Made by a program: the position numbers and the translations under genes. This document shows, piece by piece, positions 55,951 through 63,743 of a stretch of DNA of 64,000 bases. Within the stretch, counting starts at the first letter, position 1. The number at the start of each line of letters is the position of its first letter. Under the pieces are notes generated by a model that worked only from the letters and a program-made list of their open reading frames with translations, had not been told where the DNA came from and searched no databases. The stretch comes from Oxalicibacterium solurbis (GTDB lineage Bacteria > Pseudomonadota > Gammaproteobacteria > Burkholderiales > Burkholderiaceae_D), in contig NZ_BMDP01000002.1 in assembly GCF_014635845.1 (NCBI RefSeq), positions 806,001 to 870,000 on the forward strand. Direction: 5' to 3'.

Positions 55951-56538
55951 ATGAAGGCAGCGAGCAAGGTAACCAAATCAGCCAAGACAATCGGCAAGAA
56001 GGACTTGCCGGTGGCGGAAATTCGCCGCTATCTGGAGCCGGGGCCGATCGTACTGGTCACGTCCAGCTGGAAAGGCGAGGACAACGTGATGACGATGGGC
56101 TGGCACACGGTGATGGAATTCACGCCGTCGCTGGTCGGCTGCATCATCGCCGGCGGCAACCATAGCCACGCGATGATTCGCAAGAGCGGGCAGTGTGTGA
56201 TCAACATTCCGACGGCGGACATGCTGGATACCGTGGTCGGTATCGGCAACTGCTCGGGTGCGGATGTCGACAAGTTCGAGCGATTCGGCCTGACAACGCA
56301 GCAGGCGAAGCACGTCGATGCGCCGCTGCTGACGCAGTGTTTCGCCAATCTCGAATGCCGTCTGCACGACAAGCGGCTGATCGGCCGCTACGATTTTTTC
56401 ATCTTCGAGGTCGTCAAGGCGCATGTCGCACGCACGCCGAAATATCCGCAGGCCGTGCATTACACCGGTGACGGCATCTTCACGCTGTCCGGCAGGCAGG
56501 TCAGCCGGCGTGCGAAATTCAGGCCGGAAATGCTGTGA
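55951..56538 (+). CDS. Flavin reductase-like domain protein
   Basis: A 195-residue FMN-binding split-barrel protein: GPIVLVTSSWKGEDNVMTMGWHTVMEFTPSLVG (residues about 31-63), NHSHAMIRKSGQCVINIP, and a later FFIFEVVKAHVA strand. This is the flavin reductase/styrene monooxygenase B-like fold, which supplies reduced flavin or acts as a flavoprotein oxidoreductase. Start at 55951 has GGAAAGG upstream. Substrate unknown; possibly functionally linked to the divergent methyltransferase. Confidence 0.88.
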   Translation: MKAASKVTKSAKTIGKKDLPVAEIRRYLEPGPIVLVTSSWKGEDNVMTMGWHTVMEFTPSLVGCIIAGGNHSHAMIRKSGQCVINIPTADMLDTVVGIGNCSGADVDKFERFGLTTQQAKHVDAPLLTQCFANLECRLHDKRLIGRYDFFIFEVVKAHVARTPKYPQAVHYTGDGIFTLSGRQVSRRAKFRPEML

Positions 56539-56615
56539 AGTGCGTTGCGAGATGCGTGCTGCAAGAGACGCAAGAGACGAGATGCCACTTGCGATATCCC
56601 GCTTGATTGAGACCG

Positions 56616-58487
56616 CTAGCGATCAAGCCGCTGGATACGATCGGTCGCCGGCGGCGATACCGGCGAACGGATCTGCAGATAGCCTTCCAGCGCATCGATG
56701 TCCGGCATGCCGCCTGCCACGGGCTCACCGCGCTTGAATACGCTGAAGTTGTCGCCGCCATTTGCCAGATAGCTGTTCATCGTCACGCGGTAGTAGGCAT
56801 TGTCCTGCACCGGCTTGCCGTTCAGCTTCATGTCGCGGATGCGTTTCCCCGGCGGTTGCTTCAGGTCGTATGCATAGCTGAATCCCTGCGACGGGAAGAG
56901 CACGCGCGGGCGCGCAGTCGTGTTGCTGCCGGAGCGGAACTGCTGCTCCAGCACGGTGCGCAACTGCTTGCCGGTCAAGCGGCGCACGATCAGATTGTTG
57001 CCGAACGGTTGTGCCTTGAACAATTGCGCGAAATTCACGTTGCCGCCTTCGGGCGGTACTTCGATGTCGGCGCGTACGCCGCCGGGATTCATCAATGCCA
57101 GTTGCGCGCCGCCGTTCTGTGGCGCCTGCGTCGCGGCCAGCTGCGCATCGGCGATCAGGTTGCCGAGCGGACTTTCGCCGGAAGCAACCGGCTGGCGCGA
57201 TAGCGAAGCTGTCAACCTGCCGACCGTGCGTTGCGCCAGCGGCGCTGATGCCTGCGCATAGCGTTCGACGACGGCTGCCACCGCAGCGTTCTGCGCGAAA
57301 CGCGGATAGGCGGCGTTCGGCGCGACGCTGCGGCCTTTATCGTCGGTGAAACCTTCGTTCTGCACGATCACATTGCGTGCCGCTTTGCCGACGACCTTGT
57401 GCGCGTGCGGATCGATGGCGAGTTCGATGTCCGTCAACAGCATGCCGTAGCGTCCCGCGCTGGTCAGCAGCAGCGAGCGGTTTGCCTGCGGCGGGCGATA
57501 GTCGCAGATGTAGGCGTGATGCGTGTGGCCGGAGACGACGACGTCGATTGCCGGATCGAGCCGGTCGAGAATCGGCACGATGTCGCCTGCCAGGCCGGAA
57601 CAGCCGTTGTAACTGCCGGCAGTCGTACCGCCCTGATGGATCAGCACGACGATTGCATCGGCGCCTTGCGCCTTCAGTTGCGGCACCAGTGTGTTGGCAG
57701 TTGCGGCTTCGTCGGCGAAGCGGATGCCTTGCACGCCGCCGGGCGCGACCAGCTTGGCGGTTCCTTTCAATGTCAGTCCGATGAAGCCGACTTTGACGCT
57801 GCGCGCACCGTCGCCGAAGGTCTTGATGCCGATGGCGGGAAACAGCGTGCCGCCGTTTTTGCGTTGGGTATTGGCTGCGAGAAAGCCGAAGTTGGCGCCG
57901 GCGAAGTGGCCGTCCAGCGAGCACGGCAGGCGCGGTGTAAACCGTTCGCAGCCGCCATGCTGCATGCGCAACAGTTCGTTGCTGCCCTTGTCGAATTCAT
58001 GGTTGCCGACGGCGTTGAAATCGATGCCGATCGCGTTGACGGCATCGATGGTCGCTTCGTCGAGAAACAGCGCAGACAGCAGTGGCGACGCACCGATCAT
58101 GTCGCCGGCGGAGACGACGGCGTGATTCGGGTTTTCCTGCTTCAGTCGGCTGATGGCATCGGCCATGTATGCGATACCGCCGGCCGGCACCACGACACTG
58201 GAATGTTCCCGATTCGGATCAGGCGCGAAAACGGCCAGATGTGGCGGTTCCAGATTGCCATGCAAATCGTTGAAGGCAAGGATGCGGACCTTGACAGGTG
58301 CATCGCCGGATGGCGTGGCATCCGGCGATGCTTCCTTTGCGGCTGTCGGGACAGACGGTTGAGTCGCAGACTCATGCGCTGTTTGCAGTTGGCTGCAGCC
58401 AGCCAGCAGCGTCGAACAAGCCAGCAAGGCAATGCACGGAAAACGCAATGAAGGGGAAGAAAACCGGAGTGGGAAATGCATTTGCAT
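56616..58487 (-). CDS. Lipoprotein 5'-nucleotidase / 2',3'-cyclic phosphodiesterase (UshA-like)
   Basis: A 623-residue calcineurin-like enzyme. The signal peptide ends LLAGC with lipidated Cys31. Metal-binding motifs appear in order: ILAFNDLHGNLEP, VVSAGDMIGASP, GIDFNAVGNHEFDKGS, and DVVVSGHTHHAY. The C-terminal 5'-nucleotidase domain (about residues 380-600) has NPGGVRADIE and the YFFNYL-like core ending YRVTMNSYLANGGDNFSVF. It hydrolyses extracellular nucleotides for phosphate and nucleoside salvage, anchored in the envelope. Length is slightly above UshA (550) because of a Pro/Ser-rich linker after the lipobox. Confidence 0.93.
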   Translation of the reverse strand: MQMHFPLRFSSPSLRFPCIALLACSTLLAGCSQLQTAHESATQPSVPTAAKEASPDATPSGDAPVKVRILAFNDLHGNLEPPHLAVFAPDPNREHSSVVVPAGGIAYMADAISRLKQENPNHAVVSAGDMIGASPLLSALFLDEATIDAVNAIGIDFNAVGNHEFDKGSNELLRMQHGGCERFTPRLPCSLDGHFAGANFGFLAANTQRKNGGTLFPAIGIKTFGDGARSVKVGFIGLTLKGTAKLVAPGGVQGIRFADEAATANTLVPQLKAQGADAIVVLIHQGGTTAGSYNGCSGLAGDIVPILDRLDPAIDVVVSGHTHHAYICDYRPPQANRSLLLTSAGRYGMLLTDIELAIDPHAHKVVGKAARNVIVQNEGFTDDKGRSVAPNAAYPRFAQNAAVAAVVERYAQASAPLAQRTVGRLTASLSRQPVASGESPLGNLIADAQLAATQAPQNGGAQLALMNPGGVRADIEVPPEGGNVNFAQLFKAQPFGNNLIVRRLTGKQLRTVLEQQFRSGSNTTARPRVLFPSQGFSYAYDLKQPPGKRIRDMKLNGKPVQDNAYYRVTMNSYLANGGDNFSVFKRGEPVAGGMPDIDALEGYLQIRSPVSPPATDRIQRLDR

Positions 58488-58590
58488 CGTTCAGCTGTTC
58501 AGGCAAAAGATGCAGTGTAGTGGATGACGATGAAAGAATGGTGAATTCCCGCCGAAACGGCGGGTAATGCGAAGGAACAGATGGGTTGCT

Positions 58591-58833
58591 TCAGAGTCCC
58601 AGCCAACTGCGATCCTCGGGGTCGGCGTCGATGCGGCGCTGTATCGTTTCGAGGATGAGCGGTTCGGCTTCTTCCCAGCGCAGCATAACGTCGGGATCGT
58701 CTGATTCGCAGATCAGCGTATCGAACAGCTGATGCTCGACGGCATACAGATTCGACAGCGCGGTATTGACGATCTTCGCATAGAAGCGCCGGCTGTCGCT
58801 GTCCATTTCGGAGAACATTTTCCTGTCGCTCAT
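58591..58833 (-). CDS. Hypothetical protein, 80 residues
   Basis: Starts MSDRKMFSEMDSDSRRFYAKIV and ends RRIDADPEDRSWLGL. It is a soluble, acidic, mostly helical small protein without signal peptide. The ATG at 58833 is one choice; an ATG at 58866 would add 11 residues. The TATAAT at 58863-58868 (minus strand) looks like a -10 element and favours the shorter form. Family not recognised. It follows the 5'-nucleotidase gene's promoter side, same strand, 103 bp upstream. Confidence 0.6.
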   Translation of the reverse strand: MSDRKMFSEMDSDSRRFYAKIVNTALSNLYAVEHQLFDTLICESDDPDVMLRWEEAEPLILETIQRRIDADPEDRSWLGL

Positions 58834-59088
58834 GGCAAGACTCGCTCGGTGGTTGCTCAGGTTCATTATAGGAGCCTGATCGCGCATCCGTAAGGACAAG
58901 TTGCACCGCCGGCGCAATCCGATGCGCAATTTCCACACCTCAAGCGTGGAGTAATGACGAAACACCCATCTCTATTGATGTCCTATTAACTTGCAAGCAG
59001 CGCGCAACAACACATGCAACGGTGCGGAATGGCAGGGCGCAGCGGCAGAGAACTTCAGTTCATGGTGCAAAGCAGGCAAAAAACAAGA

Positions 59089-59124
59089 AGCCGGCACGAA
59101 CGATGACGTCCGGTCATGCCGGCT
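59089..59124 (-). terminator. Intrinsic terminator after the DUF1993 gene
   Basis: On the minus strand AGCCGGCA and TGCCGGCT form an 8-bp stem around a 20-nt loop (with further pairing GACC/GGTC type inside), followed closely by a TTCTTGTTTTTT tract. It starts 22 bp after the stop of the gene at 59146. Confidence 0.7.
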
Positions 59125-59145
59125 GCAGCAACGGAATCAACGGAA

Positions 59146-59655
59146 TCAGTAAGCGCCCATGTAATCCTTCTTGCCGATTTCCACGCCGTTGTGGCGCAGG
59201 ATGTCGTAAGCGGTCGTCACGTGGAAGAAGAACTGCGGCAACGCGTAATGCAGCAGATAGTGCTGGCAGTTGAAGGTGCGTTCGTGCGGCGTGCCGGCAC
59301 GAACGACGAATTCGCGTGCTTCCTGGCCGTCGATCTTGTCCGGCGTGGCGGTATCGACGAAAGCGATGGCGTCGGCGATCAGCTTCTGCAGGTCGGCGAA
59401 GGTCTGCTGGTCGTCTGCCACTTTCGGAATATCGGCGTTCGACAAGCGCGCAACGGCGCTGCGCGCGAAGTCGCAGGCGATCTGCACCTGGCGCAGCAGC
59501 GGGAACATGTCCGGATAAAGACGCGCCTGCAGCAATGCGTTTGGATCGATCTTCTTGTCGGTCGCGTGGGATTCGGTCTTGTTCAGGATGTCGGCCAGGC
59601 TGCCGAGCATTTGCTTGTAGACGGGGATGGAAGCGGCGTAGAGAGAAATGGTCAT
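59146..59655 (-). CDS. DUF1993 family protein
   Basis: A 169-residue protein with MTISLYAASIPVYKQMLGSLADIL at the start and FNCQHYLLHYALPQFFFHVTTAYDILRHNGVEIGK (read in parts) at the end, typical of the DUF1993 family, which has a DinB-like four-helix bundle with conserved histidines possibly binding metal. GGAAAAACC precedes the ATG at 59655. Function unknown. It is the last gene in a minus-strand series with tapT and the LysR gene but is separated from tapT by 115 bp. Confidence 0.85.
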   Translation of the reverse strand: MTISLYAASIPVYKQMLGSLADILNKTESHATDKKIDPNALLQARLYPDMFPLLRQVQIACDFARSAVARLSNADIPKVADDQQTFADLQKLIADAIAFVDTATPDKIDGQEAREFVVRAGTPHERTFNCQHYLLHYALPQFFFHVTTAYDILRHNGVEIGKKDYMGAY

Positions 59656-59770
59656 GGTTTTTCCTTGGATCGGGACAGCGTTGAACGGCGAAGCTGCGGC
59701 GATTATAGAAAGGAACCCAAAACGCTGCCGGCGACGGCTTGTTTCTTCCGTTTTCTTCTTCCGTCGGCGT

Positions 59771-60409
59771 TTATTGCGACTGCACGTAGGACTGCTGCTG
59801 GGCAATGAAGCCTTCGAAAGCGGCAAGCAGCGGCGAAAATTTTTCGCTGTCGTTTTCCAGTTCCGCCAACGCAAAGCAGGTTGCCTCATAGGTGGATAAC
59901 TGGTCAGGCCGGCGCGCCTTGCGGATTGCGTAATGTGATGGCGGCGGATTGCGCAAGGCAAGTCGCGGCAGTTGCAGCAGCAGCGGATTGCAATGCAGCA
60001 TCTTGCTGCTCTTGCGCCATGTGCCGTCGAGCACGACCAGCCGCAGCCGTGAGCGCGCATGCGATGCGATCGATGCGATATCGGCGACTTCAACCGCTGG
60101 CGCGCTGCCTGCCGTTTCGGGATAGAGCAGCACCGGCTGGATCGTCATGCCGGTTTGCCGATCGTTTTGTTGCTCTTCAAACGGCCGATGGAGCAGGGCG
60201 TGCAATGTCTCTTCATCGAAGGTTTCGCCAACGACGAGCCGGCTGTGCGGCAAGCTCAGATGCAGCAGTTGCGCGCTGCCTTTTGCATGGGCGACTTCCA
60301 TCGGATGCTGCAGGAAAAGCACTTCCGTCGCCGTATCGAGCGGGCTGATCCAGTGACAGATGCAGGTGGATTGCGGGCGCAGGCAGCGAAGGCAGTGCGG
60401 ACGTTTCAT
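59771..60409 (-). CDS. tapT: tRNA-uridine aminocarboxypropyltransferase (DTW domain)
   Basis: A 212-residue DTW-domain protein that adds the 3-amino-3-carboxypropyl group to uridine-47 in tRNA (acp3U), using SAM. The zinc-binding start CLRCLRPQSTCIC (residues 5-17), FLQHPMEVAHAKGSAQLLHLSLPHSR, and the signature LDGTWRKSSKML, with the D-x-T-W core, are all present. It begins 2 nt after the LysR stop at 60412, so the two genes are tightly linked. Gene name follows E. coli TapT (YfiP); TapT and TapT-like forms are hard to separate by eye. Confidence 0.88.
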   Translation of the reverse strand: MKRPHCLRCLRPQSTCICHWISPLDTATEVLFLQHPMEVAHAKGSAQLLHLSLPHSRLVVGETFDEETLHALLHRPFEEQQNDRQTGMTIQPVLLYPETAGSAPAVEVADIASIASHARSRLRLVVLDGTWRKSSKMLHCNPLLLQLPRLALRNPPPSHYAIRKARRPDQLSTYEATCFALAELENDSEKFSPLLAAFEGFIAQQQSYVQSQ

Positions 60410-60411
60410 CT

Positions 60412-61335
60412 TCAAATCGCGGAAAAACGTTTGGCCAGCCGTTCGCGCTGAAAATGTTCGACGACGAAATCGACGAAGGCGCGCGTTTTTGCCGGCAGCA
60501 GTTTTTGCGCGGCGAAATAGATCGATACGCTGCCCATTTCCACATACCAGTCCGGCAGCACGCGAATCAGGCGGCCGCTTTCCAGATACGGCAGGGCATT
60601 CGGCATCGAAGTCAAGGCGATGCCCATACCCAGTCGTGTCGCTTCGCAGGCCGCGTCCGGATCGCTCATCGTCATGCGCGCACGCAGTGCGACCGGCATC
60701 TGCTCGTTGGCACGATTGCGCAATGGCCACGGGCGTACGCGCCCGATCTGCGGCGAACGGATCAGGATGCCGTCGTAATGCGGCAGATCGGCCGGCGAAC
60801 GTGGCGGTTCGCGATCGGTGAAATAGTCGGGGGCGGCGACCAGCACGCCATGTGCCGGTGCCAGCGTACGCGCGACGATGCCATCCGGTAATTCGAAACC
60901 GCCGCCGATCGCGGCGTCATAGCCTTCCGCAATCAGATCCACACGGCGGTTGTCGAAATGCCAGTCCGGCGTGATCGCCGGAAAGCGCTGCAGGAAAGCA
61001 GGCAGCAGCGGCACGATGAAATGACGGCCGAAAGCAGCACCCATGCTGATCTTCAAGGTGCCGGCGGGCTGACCGTCGGCGCTGGCGAGATTCGCGACAG
61101 CGTTTTGAATGACGCTCAGGCCATCGCCGACTTCCACCAGAAAACGCTCGCCGGCTTCCGTCAGCGTCAGGCTGCGCGTGCTGCGCTGGAACAGGCGCAC
61201 GCCGAGACTGGCTTCCAGTTTGGCGACATTCTTGCCGACGGCGGCCGACGTCAGACCGAGCCGGCGCGCCGCTTCCGAGAAGCTGCCGGCTTCGGCGCTG
61301 CGGACAAAGCATTCGATGCTGTTGAGCGTTTCCAT
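60412..61335 (-). CDS. LysR family transcriptional regulator
   Basis: A 307-residue regulator. The HTH is METLNSIECFVRSAEAGSFSEAARRLGLTSAAVGKNVAKLEASLG (residues 1-45), followed by RLFQRSTRSLTLTEAGERF; the ligand-binding domain spans about 90-300. Subfamily looks like the CrgA/AaeR group. It is divergent from an SDR gene, 126 bp apart, with palindromes between them, so it probably controls that gene and itself. Confidence 0.92.
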   Translation of the reverse strand: METLNSIECFVRSAEAGSFSEAARRLGLTSAAVGKNVAKLEASLGVRLFQRSTRSLTLTEAGERFLVEVGDGLSVIQNAVANLASADGQPAGTLKISMGAAFGRHFIVPLLPAFLQRFPAITPDWHFDNRRVDLIAEGYDAAIGGGFELPDGIVARTLAPAHGVLVAAPDYFTDREPPRSPADLPHYDGILIRSPQIGRVRPWPLRNRANEQMPVALRARMTMSDPDAACEATRLGMGIALTSMPNALPYLESGRLIRVLPDWYVEMGSVSIYFAAQKLLPAKTRAFVDFVVEHFQRERLAKRFSAI

Positions 61336-61345
61336 GATGGTGAAA

Positions 61346-61396
61346 TTTTAAACTAATGGTTTAAAAAGAATATACAAATTACCGGCTAGTTTAAAC
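61346..61396. promoter_or_regulatory. Paired TTTAAAC palindromes in the LysR-SDR intergenic region
   Basis: TTTTAAAC-TAATG-GTTTAAAA (61346-61366) is a perfect 8-bp inverted repeat, and GTTTAAAC (61389-61396) is a perfect palindrome of the same core, 22 bp further. The T-N11-A pattern and divergent position suit a LysR activator box and second site. Confidence 0.65.
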
Positions 61397-61461
61397 ATAA
61401 TCGGCGAACGATACTTGCTCCGTGGTCTTCACATTCATTCATCAAATCAAGGAGAAACATC

Positions 61462-62235
61462 ATGTCGAACGCAACCCAGCAGAAACAACAAGTTCAGCAA
61501 GTCCTGGCCGGCAAGGTCGCATTCATCCAGGGCGGCTCGCGCGGCATCGGTGCCGCCATCGCACGCCGTCTGGCACGCGATGGCGCGGCAGTCGCACTGA
61601 CCTACATGAGTTCGCCGGACAAGGCGCAACAAGTCGTCAAGGAGATTGTCGATGCCGGCGGCCGTGCGCTGGCGATCCAGGCCGACAGCAGCACGCCGGA
61701 CGCGATTCGCACCGCGATCGATCAGGCCGCAGCGACGTTCGGCCGCATTGATATCCTCGTCAACAATGCCGGCGTGCTGGCACTGGGCGCAGTGGACGAA
61801 CTGACGATGGAAGATTTCGATCGCACGATTGCCGTCAACGTGCGCAGCGTGTTCGTCGGCGTGCAGCAGGCAGTGCGCCACATGGGCGACGGCGGCCGCA
61901 TCATCACGATCGGCAGCACGAACGCGGATCGCATGCCGTTTGCCGGCGGCAGCATCTATGCGATGAGCAAGTCGGCGATCGTCGGTCTGACCAAAGGTCT
62001 GGCACGCGATCTCGGCCCGCGCGGCATCACGGTCAACAACGTGCAGCCTGGTCCGGTCGATACCGACATGAATCCGGCCGACAGCGATTTTGCCGATGGA
62101 CTGCGCGGCCTGATGGCGATCAATCGTTATGGACAGGCAGACGAAATCGCTTCCTTCGTTGCCTATCTTGCCGGTCCTGAAGCAGCCTATATCACCGGCG
62201 CGAGCCTGATGGTCGACGGCGGTTTTTCTGCTTGA
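61462..62235 (+). CDS. SDR family NAD(P)-dependent oxidoreductase (FabG-like)
   Basis: A 257-residue classical short-chain dehydrogenase: GGSRGIGAAIARRLA binds the cofactor (TGxxxGIG type), LVNNAGVLALG follows, the catalytic SxxxxxxxxxxxYxxxK appears as ITIGSTNADRM and IYAMSKSAI (Tyr, Lys), and VNNVQPGPVDTDM is the standard following loop. NADP or NAD preference is uncertain; the substrate is unknown. AAGGAGAAACATC precedes the ATG. Its divergent LysR neighbour is the likely regulator. Confidence 0.93.
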   Translation: MSNATQQKQQVQQVLAGKVAFIQGGSRGIGAAIARRLARDGAAVALTYMSSPDKAQQVVKEIVDAGGRALAIQADSSTPDAIRTAIDQAAATFGRIDILVNNAGVLALGAVDELTMEDFDRTIAVNVRSVFVGVQQAVRHMGDGGRIITIGSTNADRMPFAGGSIYAMSKSAIVGLTKGLARDLGPRGITVNNVQPGPVDTDMNPADSDFADGLRGLMAINRYGQADEIASFVAYLAGPEAAYITGASLMVDGGFSA

Positions 62236-62303
62236 TCGCGTGCGGGCCTGCATCCGTCGGCATGCCGAATACATACCGAAAGGTTGCAAGCCAGCAATTT
62301 GTT

Positions 62304-62330
62304 CGACACTGCATTGAAAATGCAGTGTCG
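62304..62330 (+). terminator. Hairpin after the SDR gene
   Basis: CGACACTGCAT and ATGCAGTGTCG (62304-62314, 62320-62330) form a perfect 11-bp stem with a TGAAA loop, 69 bp past the SDR stop. No T run follows directly, so Rho-dependent help or an RNA end-protecting role is possible. Confidence 0.6.
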
Positions 62331-62346
62331 CTTCCGAATTACTGAA

Positions 62347-62374
62347 TTGAAAATCCCCATTCACTTTCTATACT
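62347..62374 (+). promoter_or_regulatory. Sigma-70 type promoter before the membrane protein gene at 62405
   Basis: TTGAAA (62347-62352) and TATACT (62369-62374) are 16 bp apart and lie 30 bp before the ATG at 62405. They follow the SDR hairpin directly, so they define a new transcription unit. Confidence 0.6.
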
Positions 62375-62404
62375 GTGTTCATGAAGGCAAACGAGGAGTC
62401 GGTC

Positions 62405-62905
62405 ATGAGACACAGACTTTACTATTTCCTTCCGGATACAGATAGCGCACGACGCGCTTTCGACGATCTTCTTCTGCATCGCATCGAACAGCGGCATGTC
62501 CGCTTTCTTTCCGGCGGCGCACCGTTGCCGCACGATCTCCCCGAAGCCGGCTTCCTGCTGAAAACCGACGCCTTGCACGGCGCTGCGACCGGCATGGCGG
62601 TCGGCGGAATATTGGGCATCCTGCTTGGCGTGATGCTGGTTGCGTATGCCGGATTGGGCGAGGCGACCGTGCTGCTGACGGCGCTGATGGGTTTGTTGTT
62701 CGGCGCCTGGGCATCGAGCATGGCAGCGGCAGCCTTGCCGAATTCGCGATTGAAAGCGTTCGTGCCGGAACTGCAGAACGGAAAAATCCTGATGATCGCC
62801 GACATTCCTGCACGGCGCGTCAACGAGATCGAACACATGCTGGCCGAGCGTCATCCGGAGACGCGTTTCGGCGGCGAGGAATCGCACATTCCCGTCTTTC
62901 CGTAA
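62405..62905 (+). CDS. Hypothetical membrane protein with glycine-rich hairpin
   Basis: A 166-residue protein with a cytosolic N-terminal domain (MRHRLYYFLPDTDSARRAF, residues 1-60), two closely spaced hydrophobic helices rich in glycine and alanine (GMAVGGILGILLGVMLVAYAG and LLTALMGLLFGAWASSMAAA, about 64-112) and a C-terminal domain (KILMIADIPARRVNEIEHMLAERHPE). The ends look like ferredoxin-like alpha-beta folds as in DUF1269-type proteins. GAGGAG precedes the ATG. Function unknown. Confidence 0.75.
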   Translation: MRHRLYYFLPDTDSARRAFDDLLLHRIEQRHVRFLSGGAPLPHDLPEAGFLLKTDALHGAATGMAVGGILGILLGVMLVAYAGLGEATVLLTALMGLLFGAWASSMAAAALPNSRLKAFVPELQNGKILMIADIPARRVNEIEHMLAERHPETRFGGEESHIPVFP

Positions 62906-63015
62906 CAGGAGGGAGGGGAATGGCGAAGGCAGCGGAAAAACTGCCGAACGGCGCCTGAGGGCATGGCCGTGCGCCATGCGTCGTATCTGGTGATTGCTTT
63001 TTGACGGAGGTTGAC

Positions 63016-63510
63016 ATGGAACTTATGCATTCGCATCGCTGGGATCGTCCGTTGCCGGACTGGCGGGCAGCAATCGTGTCCGGTTTCGTCGCAGGTGCCG
63101 TTGTGATGGTGCTGGAACTGCTGTGGTCGACGCTGGTGAACGATGGCAATCCCTGGCAGACGGTCCACATGGTTGCGGCCATCGTGATGGGGCAGGACGT
63201 TCTGCAACCGACTGATTTCAGCCTGCCCGTGGTGGTCGTTGCCCTGGTCACGCACTACGTGCTCGGCATCGTGTTCGGCCTGATCCTGGCCGGCATCGTT
63301 GCGCCGTATCATTTCGATGCGCGCATGAGCACGGTACTAGCGACCGGTGCAGTGTTCGGCGTGGTGCTTTATCTATTCAATTTCTACGGTATGGCACGCA
63401 TCTTCGACTGGTTTGTCGCCATGCGTGGTGTGGAAACCTGTGTGGCGCATGTGATTTTCGGCATGGTCGCTGCTGCAGCCTACCTGAAGCTGGAAAAACT
63501 GGAGCGCTGA
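63016..63510 (+). CDS. Hypothetical integral membrane protein
   Basis: A 164-residue protein with about four hydrophobic helices (around residues 22-42, 68-98, 108-126 and 138-155). It starts MELMHSHRWDRPLPDWRAAI after CGGAGGTTGAC. It resembles uncharacterised proteins of this size in Burkholderiales, but I cannot name a family. It ends 7 bp before a strong terminator, which closes its transcript. Confidence 0.75.
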   Translation: MELMHSHRWDRPLPDWRAAIVSGFVAGAVVMVLELLWSTLVNDGNPWQTVHMVAAIVMGQDVLQPTDFSLPVVVVALVTHYVLGIVFGLILAGIVAPYHFDARMSTVLATGAVFGVVLYLFNFYGMARIFDWFVAMRGVETCVAHVIFGMVAAAAYLKLEKLER

Positions 63511-63517
63511 CGCCGAT

Positions 63518-63550
63518 GGCAGGACGGTGCAATGCCGTCCTGCCTTTTCT
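63518..63550 (+). terminator. Strong intrinsic terminator
   Basis: GGCAGGACGG and CCGTCCTGCC (63518-63527, 63535-63544) form a perfect 10-bp GC-rich stem with a 7-nt loop, followed by TTTTCT. It lies 7 bp after the stop of the membrane protein gene at 63510. Confidence 0.9.
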
Positions 63551-63614
63551 ACGCTTTACCTCTCTGATTTCCTGATCGGGCCTGCCGCCTGCTTTCCGTC
63601 CTTTCTCGCGTAGA

Positions 63615-63663
63615 TTGTCACGCGATGTCACCTTTTGTCACATTGATGTCATGGCGAGGTCAT
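63615..63663 (+). promoter_or_regulatory. Phased array of five TGTCA-type direct repeats (Pho-box-like)
   Basis: Heptamers TTGTCAC (63615), ATGTCAC (63625), TTGTCAC (63635), ATGTCAT (63646) and AGGTCAT (63657) recur with periods of 10, 10, 11 and 11 bp on one face of the helix. Two of them, TTGTCAC-ATTG-ATGTCAT, match the 7-4-7 layout of the PhoB box. The array ends 80 bp before the chemoreceptor start codon. Confidence 0.65.
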
Positions 63664-63743
63664 AGTCCGCGCCAATAATTTCCTCAAATCAATAACGTCC
63701 ATACCGGGCGGAGTCGTTCCGCCATCGATTTGAAGGAAACAGC

